A stretch of 64,000 nucleotides of DNA from Chloroflexota bacterium (lineage in GTDB: Bacteria; Chloroflexota; UBA6077; FW602-bin22; JAMCYS01), in NCBI GenBank assembly GCA_023473795.1, contig JAMCYS010000023.1, positions 1-64,000 of the forward strand, in the 5' to 3' direction. Below, in pieces: positions 55,470 through 64,000 of this stretch. The translations under genes and the position numbers were made by a program. How positions within the stretch are numbered: the stretch's first letter is position 1; every line of letters begins with the position of its first letter. The notes beneath the pieces are model-generated. The model ran no database searches, was not told where the DNA came from, and worked only from the letters and a program-made list of their open reading frames with translations.

Positions 55470-58400
55470 ATGGCGGAACCCTTCTACCGGGCTCACGTCC
55501 TGGTCTGTGGCGGCACCGGCTGTACCGCCTCGGAATCCAGGGATGTGTTCCAGGCCCTTGGCGTCGAGATAGCGCACGCCGGTTTGGCCGACGAAGTGCG
55601 CGTAGTGCATACCGGCTGCAGGGGCTTCTGCGCCATGGGGCCGGTGATGATCATCTACCCCGACGGCATCTTCTACTGCCAGGTGCAGGCGAGAGACGTG
55701 CCGACGATAGTCGCCGAGACCCTCACCAAAGGGCGCGTGGTGGAGCGTCTCACCTACAGAGAGCCGACTACCGCCAAGGCCCTGCCTTTCTACAACGACA
55801 TCCCCTTCTACGGCAAGCAGCTGCGTATCGCCTTGCGCAACTGCGGCACGATCAACCCGGAAGTCATAGAGGAATACATCGCGCGGGATGGTTACACGGC
55901 GCTTGCCAGAGTGCTCAGCGAGATGACGCCCGGCGAGATCATCGCTTCCGTCAAAGCCGCGGGGTTGCGCGGCCGCGGCGGGGCGGGCTTCCTCACCGGC
56001 CTCAAATGGGAGCTCTGCCAGAAGGTTCCCAGCGATACGAAGTACCTGATCTGCAATGCGGACGAGGGCGACCCGGGGGCCTTCATGGATCGCTCGATCC
56101 TGGAGGGCGACCCGCATAGCGTTCTCGAAGGCATGCTGATCGCGGGCTACGCCATCGGCGCCACCGAAGGCTACATCTATTGCCGAGCCGAATACCCGCT
56201 GGCGATTCAACGACTAGAGATCGCCATCCAACAGGGGCACGACTACGGCTTCCTGGGCGAGAACATCCTGGGCAGCGACTTCAGCTTCGACCTTCACGTG
56301 AAGCAAGGGGCGGGCGCTTTTGTCTGCGGCGAAGAAACGGCGCTGATCGCCTCCGTCGAGGGCCGGCGCGGCGAGCCGCGGCCCCGGCCTCCTTTCCCAG
56401 CTGCGTCCGGCCTTTGGGGCAAACCCACGAATATCAACAACGTCGAGACCTGGGCCAATGTGCCGCCGATTATCCTGCGAGGCCACGAGTGGTTCGCCAG
56501 CATCGGCACCGAGCGGAGCAAAGGCACCAAAGTCTTCGCCCTGACCGGCAAGATCAACAACACGGGCCTGGTCGAGGTGCCAATGGGCATCACGGTGGGC
56601 GATATTGTCTTCGACATAGGTGGCGGCATTCCACGCAAGAAGCGCTTCAAGGCGGTGCAGACCGGCGGTCCACTGGGCGGCTGCCTTCCGGCAGAACACC
56701 TCAACACGCCGGTCGACTACGACTCGCTCACCGCCGCGGGGGCAACCATGGGCTCGGGTGGCATGATCGTCGTCGACGAAGACACCTGCATGGTCGAGCT
56801 CTCCAAGTTCTTCCTCACGTTCGCCACTGCCGAGTCCTGCGGCCAGTGCACCCCCTGTCGCGTCGGGGGCAAGGAGCTGTTGCAGATCCTGACCCGCATT
56901 ACAGAGGGCAACGGCACACTGGAGGACCTTGACCAAATCGACGACATCGCCAAGGTGATGGCCGACGGTTCGCTCTGCGCTCTCGGCAAGCTTACACCGA
57001 GCCCCGTTCTGAGCACCCTGCGCTACTTCAAGGATGAGTATCTGGCCCACATCCTGGACAAACGCTGCCCGGCCGGCACCTGCAAAGCGCTGGTGCGAGC
57101 TAAATGCGTTAGCGCCTGCCCCGCGGGGGTCGATACGCCGGCTTACGTGGCGCTCGTCGGCCAGGGCGAGACCCAGCGCGCCCTCGAGATCCACCGCGAG
57201 CGCAACCCATTCGCCATGATCTGCGGGCGGGTCTGCCCTGCCTTCTGCGAGCGGCGCTGCCGCCGGGGAGAGGTGGACGAGGCGGTCTCCATTCGTCTGA
57301 TCAAGCGCTATATGGGCGACGCCGAAATGGAGCAGCCCTGGACACCGCCGCCGCTGGAGGGACCCAAACTCGAGAAGGTAGCCGTGGTCGGGTCAGGCCC
57401 CGCCGGCCTGACGGCGGCCCTACGGCTGGCTCAACTGGGCTACAGGGTCAAGGTCTTCGAGGCTCTGCCGGTGCCCGGCGGCATGTTGGCGGTGGGCATC
57501 CCCGCCTACCGTCTGCCCAAGGAAATCCTCAAGGCTGAGGTAGACAACATCCGGCGGGCGGGAGTGGACATCGAGTGCAACAAGGCGCTTGGCCGCGATT
57601 TCACCGTGGCCGGCCTGAATGAACAGGGCTACGCGGCCGTGGTGCTGGCCATCGGCGCCCACAAGAGCCGGAAGCTGGGGCTGGCCGGTGAAGAGAAGCA
57701 GGGTTTCCTCGCGGGGACCGACTTCCTGCGGGAGATCGCGCTGGGAGGACGCCCCGACGTGGCCGGGAAACGAGTTGCCGTCGTCGGCGGCGGCGATGTC
57801 GCAATCGACGTCGCCCGTTCGGCCTGGCGCCTGGGCGCGAGCGAGGTGCACGTGGTGTACCGCCGTACGCGCGAGGACATGCCCGCTTACGCGGAGGAGA
57901 TTGCCGCGGCCGAAGCGGAAGGCACCCGATTCCACGTGCTGGTGAACCCCACTGCCGTGCTGGGCAATGGCAAGGTGGAGGGTCTGCTGCTGCAGCGCCA
58001 GGCGCTGGGGGAGTTCGACGTTGGCGCTCGCCGCAAGCCGGTGCCAATGCCCGGCAGCGAGTATCCACTGGCCTGCGACGTCGTTATCCCGGCCATTGGT
58101 CAGGTGAGCGACGTTTCTTGCCTGGCAGACGAGCAGACGATCCAAACGACGCGCGGGGGCACGCTGGTGGTTGGCCACAACCTGGCCACGACCCTGCCGG
58201 GCGTCTTCGCCGCCGGGGACGCCGTCTCAGGGCCAGCGACGGTCGTGCAGGCGGTCGCCCAGGGTAACGAGGCGGCGATCGCGGTATACAACTACCTCAC
58301 CGGTCAGAGCGTGACGGCCGCCGAGAAACTGGGCGGCTACCACCACGTCGACCTGACCTACGATGTGACGCTATACGCGGAGGCCAAACGAGTCGAGAAT

Positions 58401-58514
58401 GCGGAGTTGCCGCCGGAGCTGCGCCGGGGCAACTTCGCGGAGATCGAGCTCGGCTTGCCGGCAGCGGCGGCGCGCGAGGAATCGCATCGCTGCCTGCATT
58501 GCGACCTAGAGTAG
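55470..58514 (+). CDS. HoxF/NuoF-like flavoprotein fused to NfnB/GltD-type oxidoreductase
   Basis: A 1,014-residue fusion. Residues 1-100: [2Fe-2S] domain (Cys13, 18, 50, 54). Residues about 110-520: NuoF core with FMN/NADH-binding GLRGRGGAGFLTG (165-177) and NADEGDPGAFMDRS, SLBB domain and [4Fe-4S] site (Cys457, 460, 463, 503). Residues about 530-620: cysteine cluster module (CPAGTC, CVSACP, CGRVCPAFCERRC) like the N-terminus of GltD. Residues about 630-940: two Rossmann folds (VAVVGSGPAGL for FAD; VAVVGGGDVAIDVA for NAD(P)) and FAAGDAVSGPATVVQAV. The last 70 residues end with a CLHCD motif. It should be the pyridine-nucleotide module of the hydrogenase, with an additional flavin site. Confidence 0.95.
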   Translation: MAEPFYRAHVLVCGGTGCTASESRDVFQALGVEIAHAGLADEVRVVHTGCRGFCAMGPVMIIYPDGIFYCQVQARDVPTIVAETLTKGRVVERLTYREPTTAKALPFYNDIPFYGKQLRIALRNCGTINPEVIEEYIARDGYTALARVLSEMTPGEIIASVKAAGLRGRGGAGFLTGLKWELCQKVPSDTKYLICNADEGDPGAFMDRSILEGDPHSVLEGMLIAGYAIGATEGYIYCRAEYPLAIQRLEIAIQQGHDYGFLGENILGSDFSFDLHVKQGAGAFVCGEETALIASVEGRRGEPRPRPPFPAASGLWGKPTNINNVETWANVPPIILRGHEWFASIGTERSKGTKVFALTGKINNTGLVEVPMGITVGDIVFDIGGGIPRKKRFKAVQTGGPLGGCLPAEHLNTPVDYDSLTAAGATMGSGGMIVVDEDTCMVELSKFFLTFATAESCGQCTPCRVGGKELLQILTRITEGNGTLEDLDQIDDIAKVMADGSLCALGKLTPSPVLSTLRYFKDEYLAHILDKRCPAGTCKALVRAKCVSACPAGVDTPAYVALVGQGETQRALEIHRERNPFAMICGRVCPAFCERRCRRGEVDEAVSIRLIKRYMGDAEMEQPWTPPPLEGPKLEKVAVVGSGPAGLTAALRLAQLGYRVKVFEALPVPGGMLAVGIPAYRLPKEILKAEVDNIRRAGVDIECNKALGRDFTVAGLNEQGYAAVVLAIGAHKSRKLGLAGEEKQGFLAGTDFLREIALGGRPDVAGKRVAVVGGGDVAIDVARSAWRLGASEVHVVYRRTREDMPAYAEEIAAAEAEGTRFHVLVNPTAVLGNGKVEGLLLQRQALGEFDVGARRKPVPMPGSEYPLACDVVIPAIGQVSDVSCLADEQTIQTTRGGTLVVGHNLATTLPGVFAAGDAVSGPATVVQAVAQGNEAAIAVYNYLTGQSVTAAEKLGGYHHVDLTYDVTLYAEAKRVENAELPPELRRGNFAEIELGLPAAAAREESHRCLHCDLE

Positions 58515-58536
58515 CGCGAGGGGAGGTGAGAAGACC

Positions 58537-60594
58537 ATGGAAGAGATCACCCTCACCATAGACGGCAGCGAGGCCAGAGGGCGACGAGGCGATACGATCC
58601 TCAACGTGTGCGAACGCAACGGCATCGACGTACCGACGCTGTGCCACTTCCCGGGGCTGGGGGACATCGGCGCTTGCCGGCTATGCCTGGTGGAGATCGT
58701 AGGCGCACGCGGCCTCACCACCGCCTGCACGACGCCTGCCTCCACCGGTATGGTGGTCAAGACCAATACTCCGGCGATCAACGCCCTACGCCGGGCAACG
58801 ATCGAACTGCTCTTTGCCGAACGCAATCACCAGTGCCCCTATTGCGAAATGAGCTCCGACTGCGAGCTGCAGAAACTTGGCTACCGTTTCGGCATCGACA
58901 CAGTGCGCTACGCGGCGATGAATCCCAAGCTGAATGTGGACGCGTCCAGCCCGTACTTCGTGCTTGACCACGATCGTTGTGTTCTCTGCCGGCGTTGCGT
59001 GCGTACCTGCGCCGAGATTGCCGGCATTAGCGCCATTGGCTTCAAGGACCGCGGCGCAAAGACCCTCGTCGCCTTCGATCTGGACGCGCAAGCGGCCGAT
59101 TCGTCCTGCGAGGCTTGCGGCACGTGCGTGCAGGTGTGTCCTACGGGCGCCCTCTTCGACAAACGCAGCGCCTACAAAGGTCACCTGGCGGACTGCGCTC
59201 GTGTTGCCACCAGTTGCCAGCAGTGCTCCCTGGGCTGTGCTACACAGGGCGTGTCCAGAGGCCGAACGGTGCTGCGCGTGGATGGCGATTTCAACGGGGC
59301 GCCGAACTACGGCCTACTCTGCGCCAAGGGCCGCTATGAGGCCCTGCGTCCGGCAGGCACTAGGTACAGCGCGCCCCTGATCCGCCAGAACGGCGAACTG
59401 CACGAGGCCAGCTGGGAGGCAGCGCTCGACCTGGTCGCGGCCAAACTCAAGGAAGCCAAGCAGGAAGTCGGTTCGAAGTCGGTGGTCGGTCTGGCCACAC
59501 CCTGGGCGAGCAACGAAATGCTCTACCTCATGGACTGGATTTTCCGGGCCGGCTTCGGGGTGGTGTTCGCGGTGGCCGGTGCCGACGAGGCGCTGAACCG
59601 AGCCGCGGCAGTGCAAACGGTTACCGGGGGCAGCGCAGCGGCGGAAGCCGACTTCGACGCCGTGCGGCGCGCCGACTTCGTGCTCTTGCTGGGTGCGGAC
59701 CCGGCGAAGACGCACCCCGTGCTAGCCGGCCTGCTGCGCCGCCGCGTTAATCGCGGTGACGCCCGCTTGGCCATCGTCGGCGCCGCCGGTAACGCGTTGG
59801 GCCGGCTGGCCTGCCTGTACTTGGCACCGCGGCCGGGCAGCGAAGGGGTCATCGTCAACGGTTTCCTGAAGTCGATATTGGCGGAGGGCTTGGCTCACAG
59901 CCATTTGCCCCCCAAACTGGCGGGACAGTTGGCGCCGTATACGCCGGAAGCGGTCGCCGCCATCACCGGACTAGCCGCAGGGGAAATTGGTTTGCTGGCG
60001 CGCAACCTGGCCAGCGCCAGGAGGCCGCTCGTCATTTACGGCGGCCCCTATCTCGCCAGCGCCGAGCTGGCCAGCTCGGCCGTCAGCCTTGGCCTGGTCG
60101 CCGGTGGCATCGACGGCCGGAGGGTGCCGGCCCTCGGTCTGTCACTGGCCCCCAACGGCACCGCGGCCGCCCACTTGGCGGACGGCCACGGCCTGTACGC
60201 TTTGGCCAACGCCGCCGCGGTCTTCGCCGCACTAGGCGACGGGCCGGATGGCCAAGTCGTCAACAGCCTAAGGGTAACCGAGTTTCTCGCGGTCATGGCC
60301 GCCTATCCCTCGCCACTGAGCGGACGCGCCGACGTTATCTTGCCGGCCCCCACCTGGGCAGAGCGGCACGGCACTTTTCTGGCCGGTGACGGCAACCGGC
60401 GTGATGTGGCTAGTCTGATCCCTGGCCCGGCCGGAATGCCGTCAGAGATGGAAACGCTGGCGGCGCTGGGGGCTAGGCTGGGCGCGGCCGCCAGCTTCGC
60501 GGATGAGTATCTAGCCGCCAAAGTGGAGCTGGCTTTGGCATTACCGGGCGCTGACCCACTGCGCGCGGCGCCTGTCTTCGTCGACTACCTGTAG
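58537..60594 (+). CDS. HoxU/HydA/NuoG-like iron-sulfur subunit with molybdopterin-oxidoreductase-like domain
   Basis: A 685-residue electron-transfer subunit. Ligands of a [2Fe-2S] cluster are Cys36, 47, 50 and 64; His98, Cys100, 103 and 109 form a HoxU-type site (ERNHQCPYC, HxCxxC); a ferredoxin module of two [4Fe-4S] clusters follows (CVLCRRCVRTC and CEACGTCVQVCP). A further [4Fe-4S] motif (CQQCSLGC) opens a NuoG-like molybdopterin-oxidoreductase domain of about 450 residues (ASWEAALDLVAAKLK, VILPAPTWAERHGTF). No Cys/Sec ligand for Mo is apparent, so that domain is probably structural. It should link HoxY with the HoxF-like protein. Confidence 0.93.
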   Translation: MEEITLTIDGSEARGRRGDTILNVCERNGIDVPTLCHFPGLGDIGACRLCLVEIVGARGLTTACTTPASTGMVVKTNTPAINALRRATIELLFAERNHQCPYCEMSSDCELQKLGYRFGIDTVRYAAMNPKLNVDASSPYFVLDHDRCVLCRRCVRTCAEIAGISAIGFKDRGAKTLVAFDLDAQAADSSCEACGTCVQVCPTGALFDKRSAYKGHLADCARVATSCQQCSLGCATQGVSRGRTVLRVDGDFNGAPNYGLLCAKGRYEALRPAGTRYSAPLIRQNGELHEASWEAALDLVAAKLKEAKQEVGSKSVVGLATPWASNEMLYLMDWIFRAGFGVVFAVAGADEALNRAAAVQTVTGGSAAAEADFDAVRRADFVLLLGADPAKTHPVLAGLLRRRVNRGDARLAIVGAAGNALGRLACLYLAPRPGSEGVIVNGFLKSILAEGLAHSHLPPKLAGQLAPYTPEAVAAITGLAAGEIGLLARNLASARRPLVIYGGPYLASAELASSAVSLGLVAGGIDGRRVPALGLSLAPNGTAAAHLADGHGLYALANAAAVFAALGDGPDGQVVNSLRVTEFLAVMAAYPSPLSGRADVILPAPTWAERHGTFLAGDGNRRDVASLIPGPAGMPSEMETLAALGARLGAAASFADEYLAAKVELALALPGADPLRAAPVFVDYL

Positions 60595-60604
60595 GAGCTG
60601 CACA

Positions 60605-61141
60605 ATGGCTAAGGTCAAGATCGCCTCCGAGTGGCTTACCGGTTGCGCTGGCTGCCACATGTCGCTACTCGACCTTGACGAGCGCCTGGTCCGGCTCGCC
60701 GAGGCAATCGAGATCACCTCCAGCCCAATCACGGACCTCAAGCATACCCACGACGTTGTCGTGGGCATCCTCGAAGGGTGCGTGGCCAACAGCGCCAACG
60801 TGGATGTCGCCAAGCAGATGCGCCAGAACTGCCAGATACTGGTCGCTCTGGGCGACTGCGCCTGCCTGGGAGGCGTGCCAACTATGCGCAATCCCCTCAG
60901 TTGCGAGGAGGTGTTGCGGCGCGCCTACGTTGAGACCGAGAGCACCGTCGACGGGGCGATCCCTGACGACGACGAGTTGGCTTGTCTGCTGAGCCAGGTG
61001 CGGCCGGTGCACGAGGTAGTGAAGGTGGACGTCAGCCTGCCCGGCTGCCCACCGTCAGCCGATGCCATCTACTTCGCCCTGAGCGAGTTGCTTGCCGGCC
61101 GCATCCCCGTGATCGCGGGAGATAACCTGCGCTACGACTGA
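60605..61141 (+). CDS. hoxY: [NiFe] hydrogenase small subunit, HoxY type
   Basis: Small subunit of 178 residues. The proximal [4Fe-4S] ligands are Cys14 and Cys17 (TGCAGCHMS), a Cys in GDCAC (85 or 87) and Cys148 (LPGCPPS). The absence of a signal peptide and of a second cluster domain indicates a cytoplasmic group 3 enzyme. It lies ten bases after the HoxU-like gene and 14 before the large subunit gene. Confidence 0.95.
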   Translation: MAKVKIASEWLTGCAGCHMSLLDLDERLVRLAEAIEITSSPITDLKHTHDVVVGILEGCVANSANVDVAKQMRQNCQILVALGDCACLGGVPTMRNPLSCEEVLRRAYVETESTVDGAIPDDDELACLLSQVRPVHEVVKVDVSLPGCPPSADAIYFALSELLAGRIPVIAGDNLRYD

Positions 61142-61154
61142 GGGAGGTGCACAC

Positions 61155-62576
61155 GTGGGCAGCAAGATAACCATCGAACCGGTCACTCGTATCGAGGGCC
61201 ACGCCAAGGTAACGATCCACGTCGACGACGCGGGCAAGGTGACCCAGGCGCGGATGCACGTCAACGAGTTTCGCGGCTTCGAGAAGTTCTGCGAGGGCCG
61301 CATGTTCTTCGAGATGCCGCAGATTACGCCGCGCATTTGCGGCATTTGCCCCGTCAGTCACCACCTCACCGCGGCTAAGGCCTGCGACGCCGTGCTCGGC
61401 GTCACCATTCCCCGGCCGGCGGCCCTCATTCGCGAACTCATGCACATGGGCCAGTATATTCAGTCACATTCGATGCACTTCTTCCACCTGGCGGGCCCCG
61501 ACCTGGTGTTCGGCTTCGACGCCCCGCCCGAGCAGCGCAACGTCCTGGGCATCGTCCAGGCCAACCCCGAGCTGGCGATGAAAGCGGTGTGGCTGCGCAA
61601 GTTCGGCCAGGAGATCATCGCCAAGACGGCCGGTCGCCGCATCCACGGTAACGGGGCCGTGCCGGGTGGCGTCAACAAGGTCATCACTCCGAGCGAGCGA
61701 GAGGAGATGCTGAAGGGGATCCCGACCGCCCTCTCGCACCTTTCCGAGGGCATCGCTATCATCCGTGCCTGGGCAGAGGCCAACCAGAGCACGGTCGAGG
61801 AGTTCGCCAACTTCGACTCTGGCTACCTGGGGCTGGTACAGCCGGACGGCGCGCTGGAGTTGTACGACGGCAGGCTACGCCTGGTTGGCAAGAAGGGCGA
61901 GGTTCTGGAAGAACAGCGAGACCCGGCCGACTACCTGTCGTTCATTGGCGAGAAAGTCGAACCATGGTCGTACCTGAAGTTTCCCTTCTACAAGGCGCTC
62001 GGTTACCCGGAGGGCTCCTACCGGGTAGGGCCGCTGGCGAGGCTCAACGTGGCCAGCAGAATCACCACCCCCCAGGCGCATCAGGAATGGGAGCGCTACC
62101 GCTCCGTGAAGCACGGCGAGCCTATCACGGGCTCGCTCTACTACCATTACGCCCGCCTAATCGAGGCTGTCTACGCGGTCGAGCGAGCGGAGCAAATCCT
62201 GGCGGACCCGGATATCCTCTCCAACGACTTACTGGCGGAGTCAGACCACTACAACGAACAGGGGGTTGGCTGCATAGAGGCGCCGCGCGGCACCCTGCTG
62301 CACCATTACTGGGTGGACAGGGACGGCAAGCTAACTGGGGTGAACCTCATCGTCGCCACCGGGCACAACAATATCTCGATGAACAGGGCCGTGCAGTCGG
62401 TCGCCGAGCGTTATGTCGATGGCTCACACCTGACTGAGGGTATGCTCAACCGGGTAGAAGCGGCCATTCGCTGCTATGACCCCTGTCTCTCTTGCTCGAC
62501 CCACGCCATCGGCCGCATGCCGCTGGCCGTCGAACTGCACGGTCCAAACGGCCTGTTGCAGAGGGTGGAGCGCTAG
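61155..62576 (+). CDS. hoxH: [NiFe] hydrogenase large subunit, HoxH type
   Basis: Catalytic subunit of 473 residues. The L1 motif [12 protein letters not shown] (Cys62, Cys65) and L2 motif DPCLSCSTH (Cys444, Cys447) bind the Ni-Fe site. After His450 there is a 23-residue tail, the part removed by the endopeptidase (encoded at 50767). Both motifs and the tail ALGxMPL-like pattern (AIGRMPL) closely resemble NAD-linked HoxH, which indicates group 3d or a near relative. GTG start at 61155 with GGAGGTG upstream. hyp genes for cofactor assembly are not in the window. Confidence 0.97.
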   Translation: MGSKITIEPVTRIEGHAKVTIHVDDAGKVTQARMHVNEFRGFEKFCEGRMFFEMPQITPRICGICPVSHHLTAAKACDAVLGVTIPRPAALIRELMHMGQYIQSHSMHFFHLAGPDLVFGFDAPPEQRNVLGIVQANPELAMKAVWLRKFGQEIIAKTAGRRIHGNGAVPGGVNKVITPSEREEMLKGIPTALSHLSEGIAIIRAWAEANQSTVEEFANFDSGYLGLVQPDGALELYDGRLRLVGKKGEVLEEQRDPADYLSFIGEKVEPWSYLKFPFYKALGYPEGSYRVGPLARLNVASRITTPQAHQEWERYRSVKHGEPITGSLYYHYARLIEAVYAVERAEQILADPDILSNDLLAESDHYNEQGVGCIEAPRGTLLHHYWVDRDGKLTGVNLIVATGHNNISMNRAVQSVAERYVDGSHLTEGMLNRVEAAIRCYDPCLSCSTHAIGRMPLAVELHGPNGLLQRVER

Positions 62577-62601
62577 TCGCCCCGACCAGCCAGGGATTAC
62601 C

Positions 62602-62630
62602 GAGGGCAGGCCCATCGCGAGCCTGCCCTC
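62602..62630. terminator. hairpin at the convergent end of hoxH and the deacetylase gene
   Basis: GAGGGCAGGC (62602-62611) and GCCTGCCCTC (62621-62630) form a perfect ten-pair stem with a nine-base loop between two convergent genes. It can act in both directions. Confidence 0.7.
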
Positions 62631-62681
62631 ATTCATTCCCAAGCTCAGGTGGCGCGAAGACCCGAGCGATGCCGCGCCGGG

Positions 62682-63773
62682 TCACCGGCCGTCCGTTGGC
62701 TCCGTCAACGCCCCTCGCTCGCGCAAGTACGCCACTTCGCCGCGCACCTGAGCAAGCGCCTCCGGCGTGGCTGATGGCGATTGGTCTTCCTCTCGCCATT
62801 GTCGCATCCTGCCAAGCGCAGCCGGCGGCGCTCCCGCTATTGCCGCGAGGAACACCGCCCAACAGCGGGCCACTGACTCCGGTTTGTAGCCGCCGCCCGC
62901 GACGAGCACTAACCGGCCGGCGCACAGTTCGTGCGCCAGGCTGTGGACGGCGTCTCCCAGCCTGGCGTAGGCAGCCAGACTGAGCCCCAGCCGCACCAGC
63001 GTGTCGCCGTGGTGACCGTCCGCGCCGGCTTGGACGAAGAGCAGTTCCGGATGGAAAGCCTGCAGGCGGGGCAGCGCGGCCTCGCCCAGCGCCACGAAGA
63101 AGGCCCCGTCGCCAGCCGCCTTGGGCAGGGGCAGGTTAAGATTGTAGCCCTCGCCTGCCCCCCGCCCTGTTTCCTCCAGAGTACCAGACCGCGGGTAGAA
63201 GCGGCCGTCGTAACGATGCAAAGAGACGGTCAACGCTGGCTCATCGTAGAAGACGCTCTCCGTGCCGTCGCCGTGGTGCCCATCGCAGTCAAGTATGGCG
63301 ATGCGTCGCACGCCATACTCTTTCTGCAGCACTCTCACCGCCACGGCTACGTCGTTGAAGACGCAGAACCCGCCCGCGCGGTCGCGACGGGCGTGGTGCA
63401 GACCGCCGCCGGGGTTGAAGGCGTGTTGCACGGAGCCGTTGGCGACGAGCCGCGCCGCCAGCAGCGTTCCCCCGACCGCCAGGCGAGCCCGTCTCAGGAC
63501 TCCGCGGTAGGCGGGTGTATCGCCGTAGTCGAGATAGCCGCTCCCCGCCTCGTCCATGCGCTTGACGAAGTCAATGTACGCTTGGTCGTGCACCAGCAGG
63601 AGGTCGTCGTCGCCCGCGGGCTCCTGGCGGTACGTCCGCAGATAGTCCGGGAAGAAACCAAGCTCTGCCAGCGTCTCCCTGGCCAGGGCGTAGCGCCGCC
63701 AGGGGTCGCGCAAGCGCGAGAAACCGCGCCCTTCGTAGACTTCGTGATGGACGTAGGCGGTCGGCCTAGTCAC
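62682..63773 (-). CDS. histone-deacetylase-family (AcuC-like) protein
   Basis: Zinc-dependent deacetylase family, 363 residues. NPGGGLHHARRDRAGGFCVFND holds the catalytic His pair, ILDCDGHHGDGTESVF and AGADGHHGD the Asp/His/Asp zinc ligands. Members deacetylate proteins (AcuC on acetyl-CoA synthetase), polyamines or other acetylated amines. The GTG at 63773 is preceded by GGGAG. The gene is convergent with hoxH and divergent from the DUF554 gene. No acetyl-CoA synthetase is nearby. Confidence 0.92.
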   Translation of the reverse strand: MTRPTAYVHHEVYEGRGFSRLRDPWRRYALARETLAELGFFPDYLRTYRQEPAGDDDLLLVHDQAYIDFVKRMDEAGSGYLDYGDTPAYRGVLRRARLAVGGTLLAARLVANGSVQHAFNPGGGLHHARRDRAGGFCVFNDVAVAVRVLQKEYGVRRIAILDCDGHHGDGTESVFYDEPALTVSLHRYDGRFYPRSGTLEETGRGAGEGYNLNLPLPKAAGDGAFFVALGEAALPRLQAFHPELLFVQAGADGHHGDTLVRLGLSLAAYARLGDAVHSLAHELCAGRLVLVAGGGYKPESVARCWAVFLAAIAGAPPAALGRMRQWREEDQSPSATPEALAQVRGEVAYLRERGALTEPTDGR

Positions 63774-63801
63774 CCGCGACTCCCTGCCCGTTCGACCTGG
63801 C

Positions 63802-63831
63802 TTGTGTCGTCCGTCCGGCTGCTGCTATAAT
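63802..63831 (+). promoter_or_regulatory. extended -10 promoter for the DUF554 gene
   Basis: TTGTGT (63802-63807), 18-base spacer, TATAAT (63826-63831) preceded by TGC, which makes an extended -10 element. The start codon lies about 32 bases downstream. Confidence 0.55.
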
Positions 63832-63862
63832 CGGCCCCACTTCACCAACGGAGCCACGGTCT

Positions 63863-64000
63863 TTGACAGGCACTTTGCTCAACACTATCGTAGTTATCCT
63901 AGCCGGTATCGCCGGCGCCCTCATCGGCAACCGTCTTCCCGCCAAAATCCGAGAGACCGGCATGCACGGGATCGGCCTGACGACTCTACTGATTGGCCTG
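63863..64000 (+). CDS. DUF554 membrane protein (partial, runs off the window)
   Basis: Only the first 46 residues are in the window. A TTG start gives GTLLNTIVVILAGIAGALIG, one hydrophobic span, then RLPAKIRETGMHGIGLTTLLIGL; this is the usual N-terminus of DUF554 integral membrane proteins (YdfK type). GGAG lies upstream at an acceptable distance. The function of the family is unknown. Confidence 0.78.
   Translation, partial: MTGTLLNTIVVILAGIAGALIGNRLPAKIRETGMHGIGLTTLLIGL

Overview
The window is 64 kb of GC-rich bacterial chromosome with many GTG and TTG starts. Gene content fits an anaerobic member of the Chloroflexota best, though this is an inference from gene style and not from a marker gene. 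The supporting features are a GlmL-like protein beside zinc-ribbon and beta-rich proteins, a tungsten aldehyde oxidoreductase, a NAD-linked [NiFe] hydrogenase with DRTGG/CBS/PHP accessory genes, PurF with all four Fe-S cysteines, and small-type PurL. No rRNA, tRNA, CRISPR array, phage or transposase gene was seen.

Layout. 1-2,200: acylphosphatase and two paralogous membrane-anchored proteins. 2,194-3,942 (minus): dtd, an FmdB-type zinc ribbon and a GNAT. 4,002-4,162: a possible MITE-like element bounded by a 15-bp inverted repeat. 4,162-9,702 (minus): a peptide-type ABC transporter (solute-binding lipoprotein and two permeases, no ATPases) with a class V aminotransferase inside it and a long structured leader behind a near-consensus promoter. 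9,771-30,777 (minus): amidohydrolase, UroD-like protein, purH-N-M-F-L-Q, mreB, murA and the complete F1Fo ATP synthase operon. This stretch is interrupted by an apparently perfect 1,647-bp tandem duplication (10,947-14,240) that gives two UroD-like genes and a broken purH copy.

30,992-43,233: a FecR-like protein, RelA/SpoT, a DUF2795 protein and a truncated second one, a protein with two HExxH motifs, then a minus-strand cluster (conserved Cys protein, zinc ribbon, GlmL-like ASKHA protein, beta-rich protein, AmrS-type radical SAM), a second amidohydrolase and a CsoR regulator. 43,414-46,702 (plus): four-cluster ferredoxin, aldehyde:ferredoxin oxidoreductase, MoaD-like protein and lgt. 46,971-50,516 (plus): ccmB, a membrane histidine kinase carrying a CxxCH heme-c motif, and a NarL-type response regulator.

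50,767-62,576 (plus) is the most interesting region: a hydrogenase operon with maturation protease, two DRTGG proteins, a CBS-ATPase protein, a PHP protein, a HoxE-like subunit, a stand-alone HATPase, a ferredoxin-like protein, a 1,014-residue HoxF-like subunit fused to an NfnB/GltD-type flavoprotein, a HoxU/NuoG-like subunit, and HoxY and HoxH. It should couple H2 to NAD(P) and possibly to a third carrier through the additional flavin site. A deacetylase-family protein and the start of a DUF554 membrane protein close the window. Together the metabolic genes suggest fermentative or H2-cycling anaerobic life with ferredoxin-linked aldehyde oxidation and peptide uptake.
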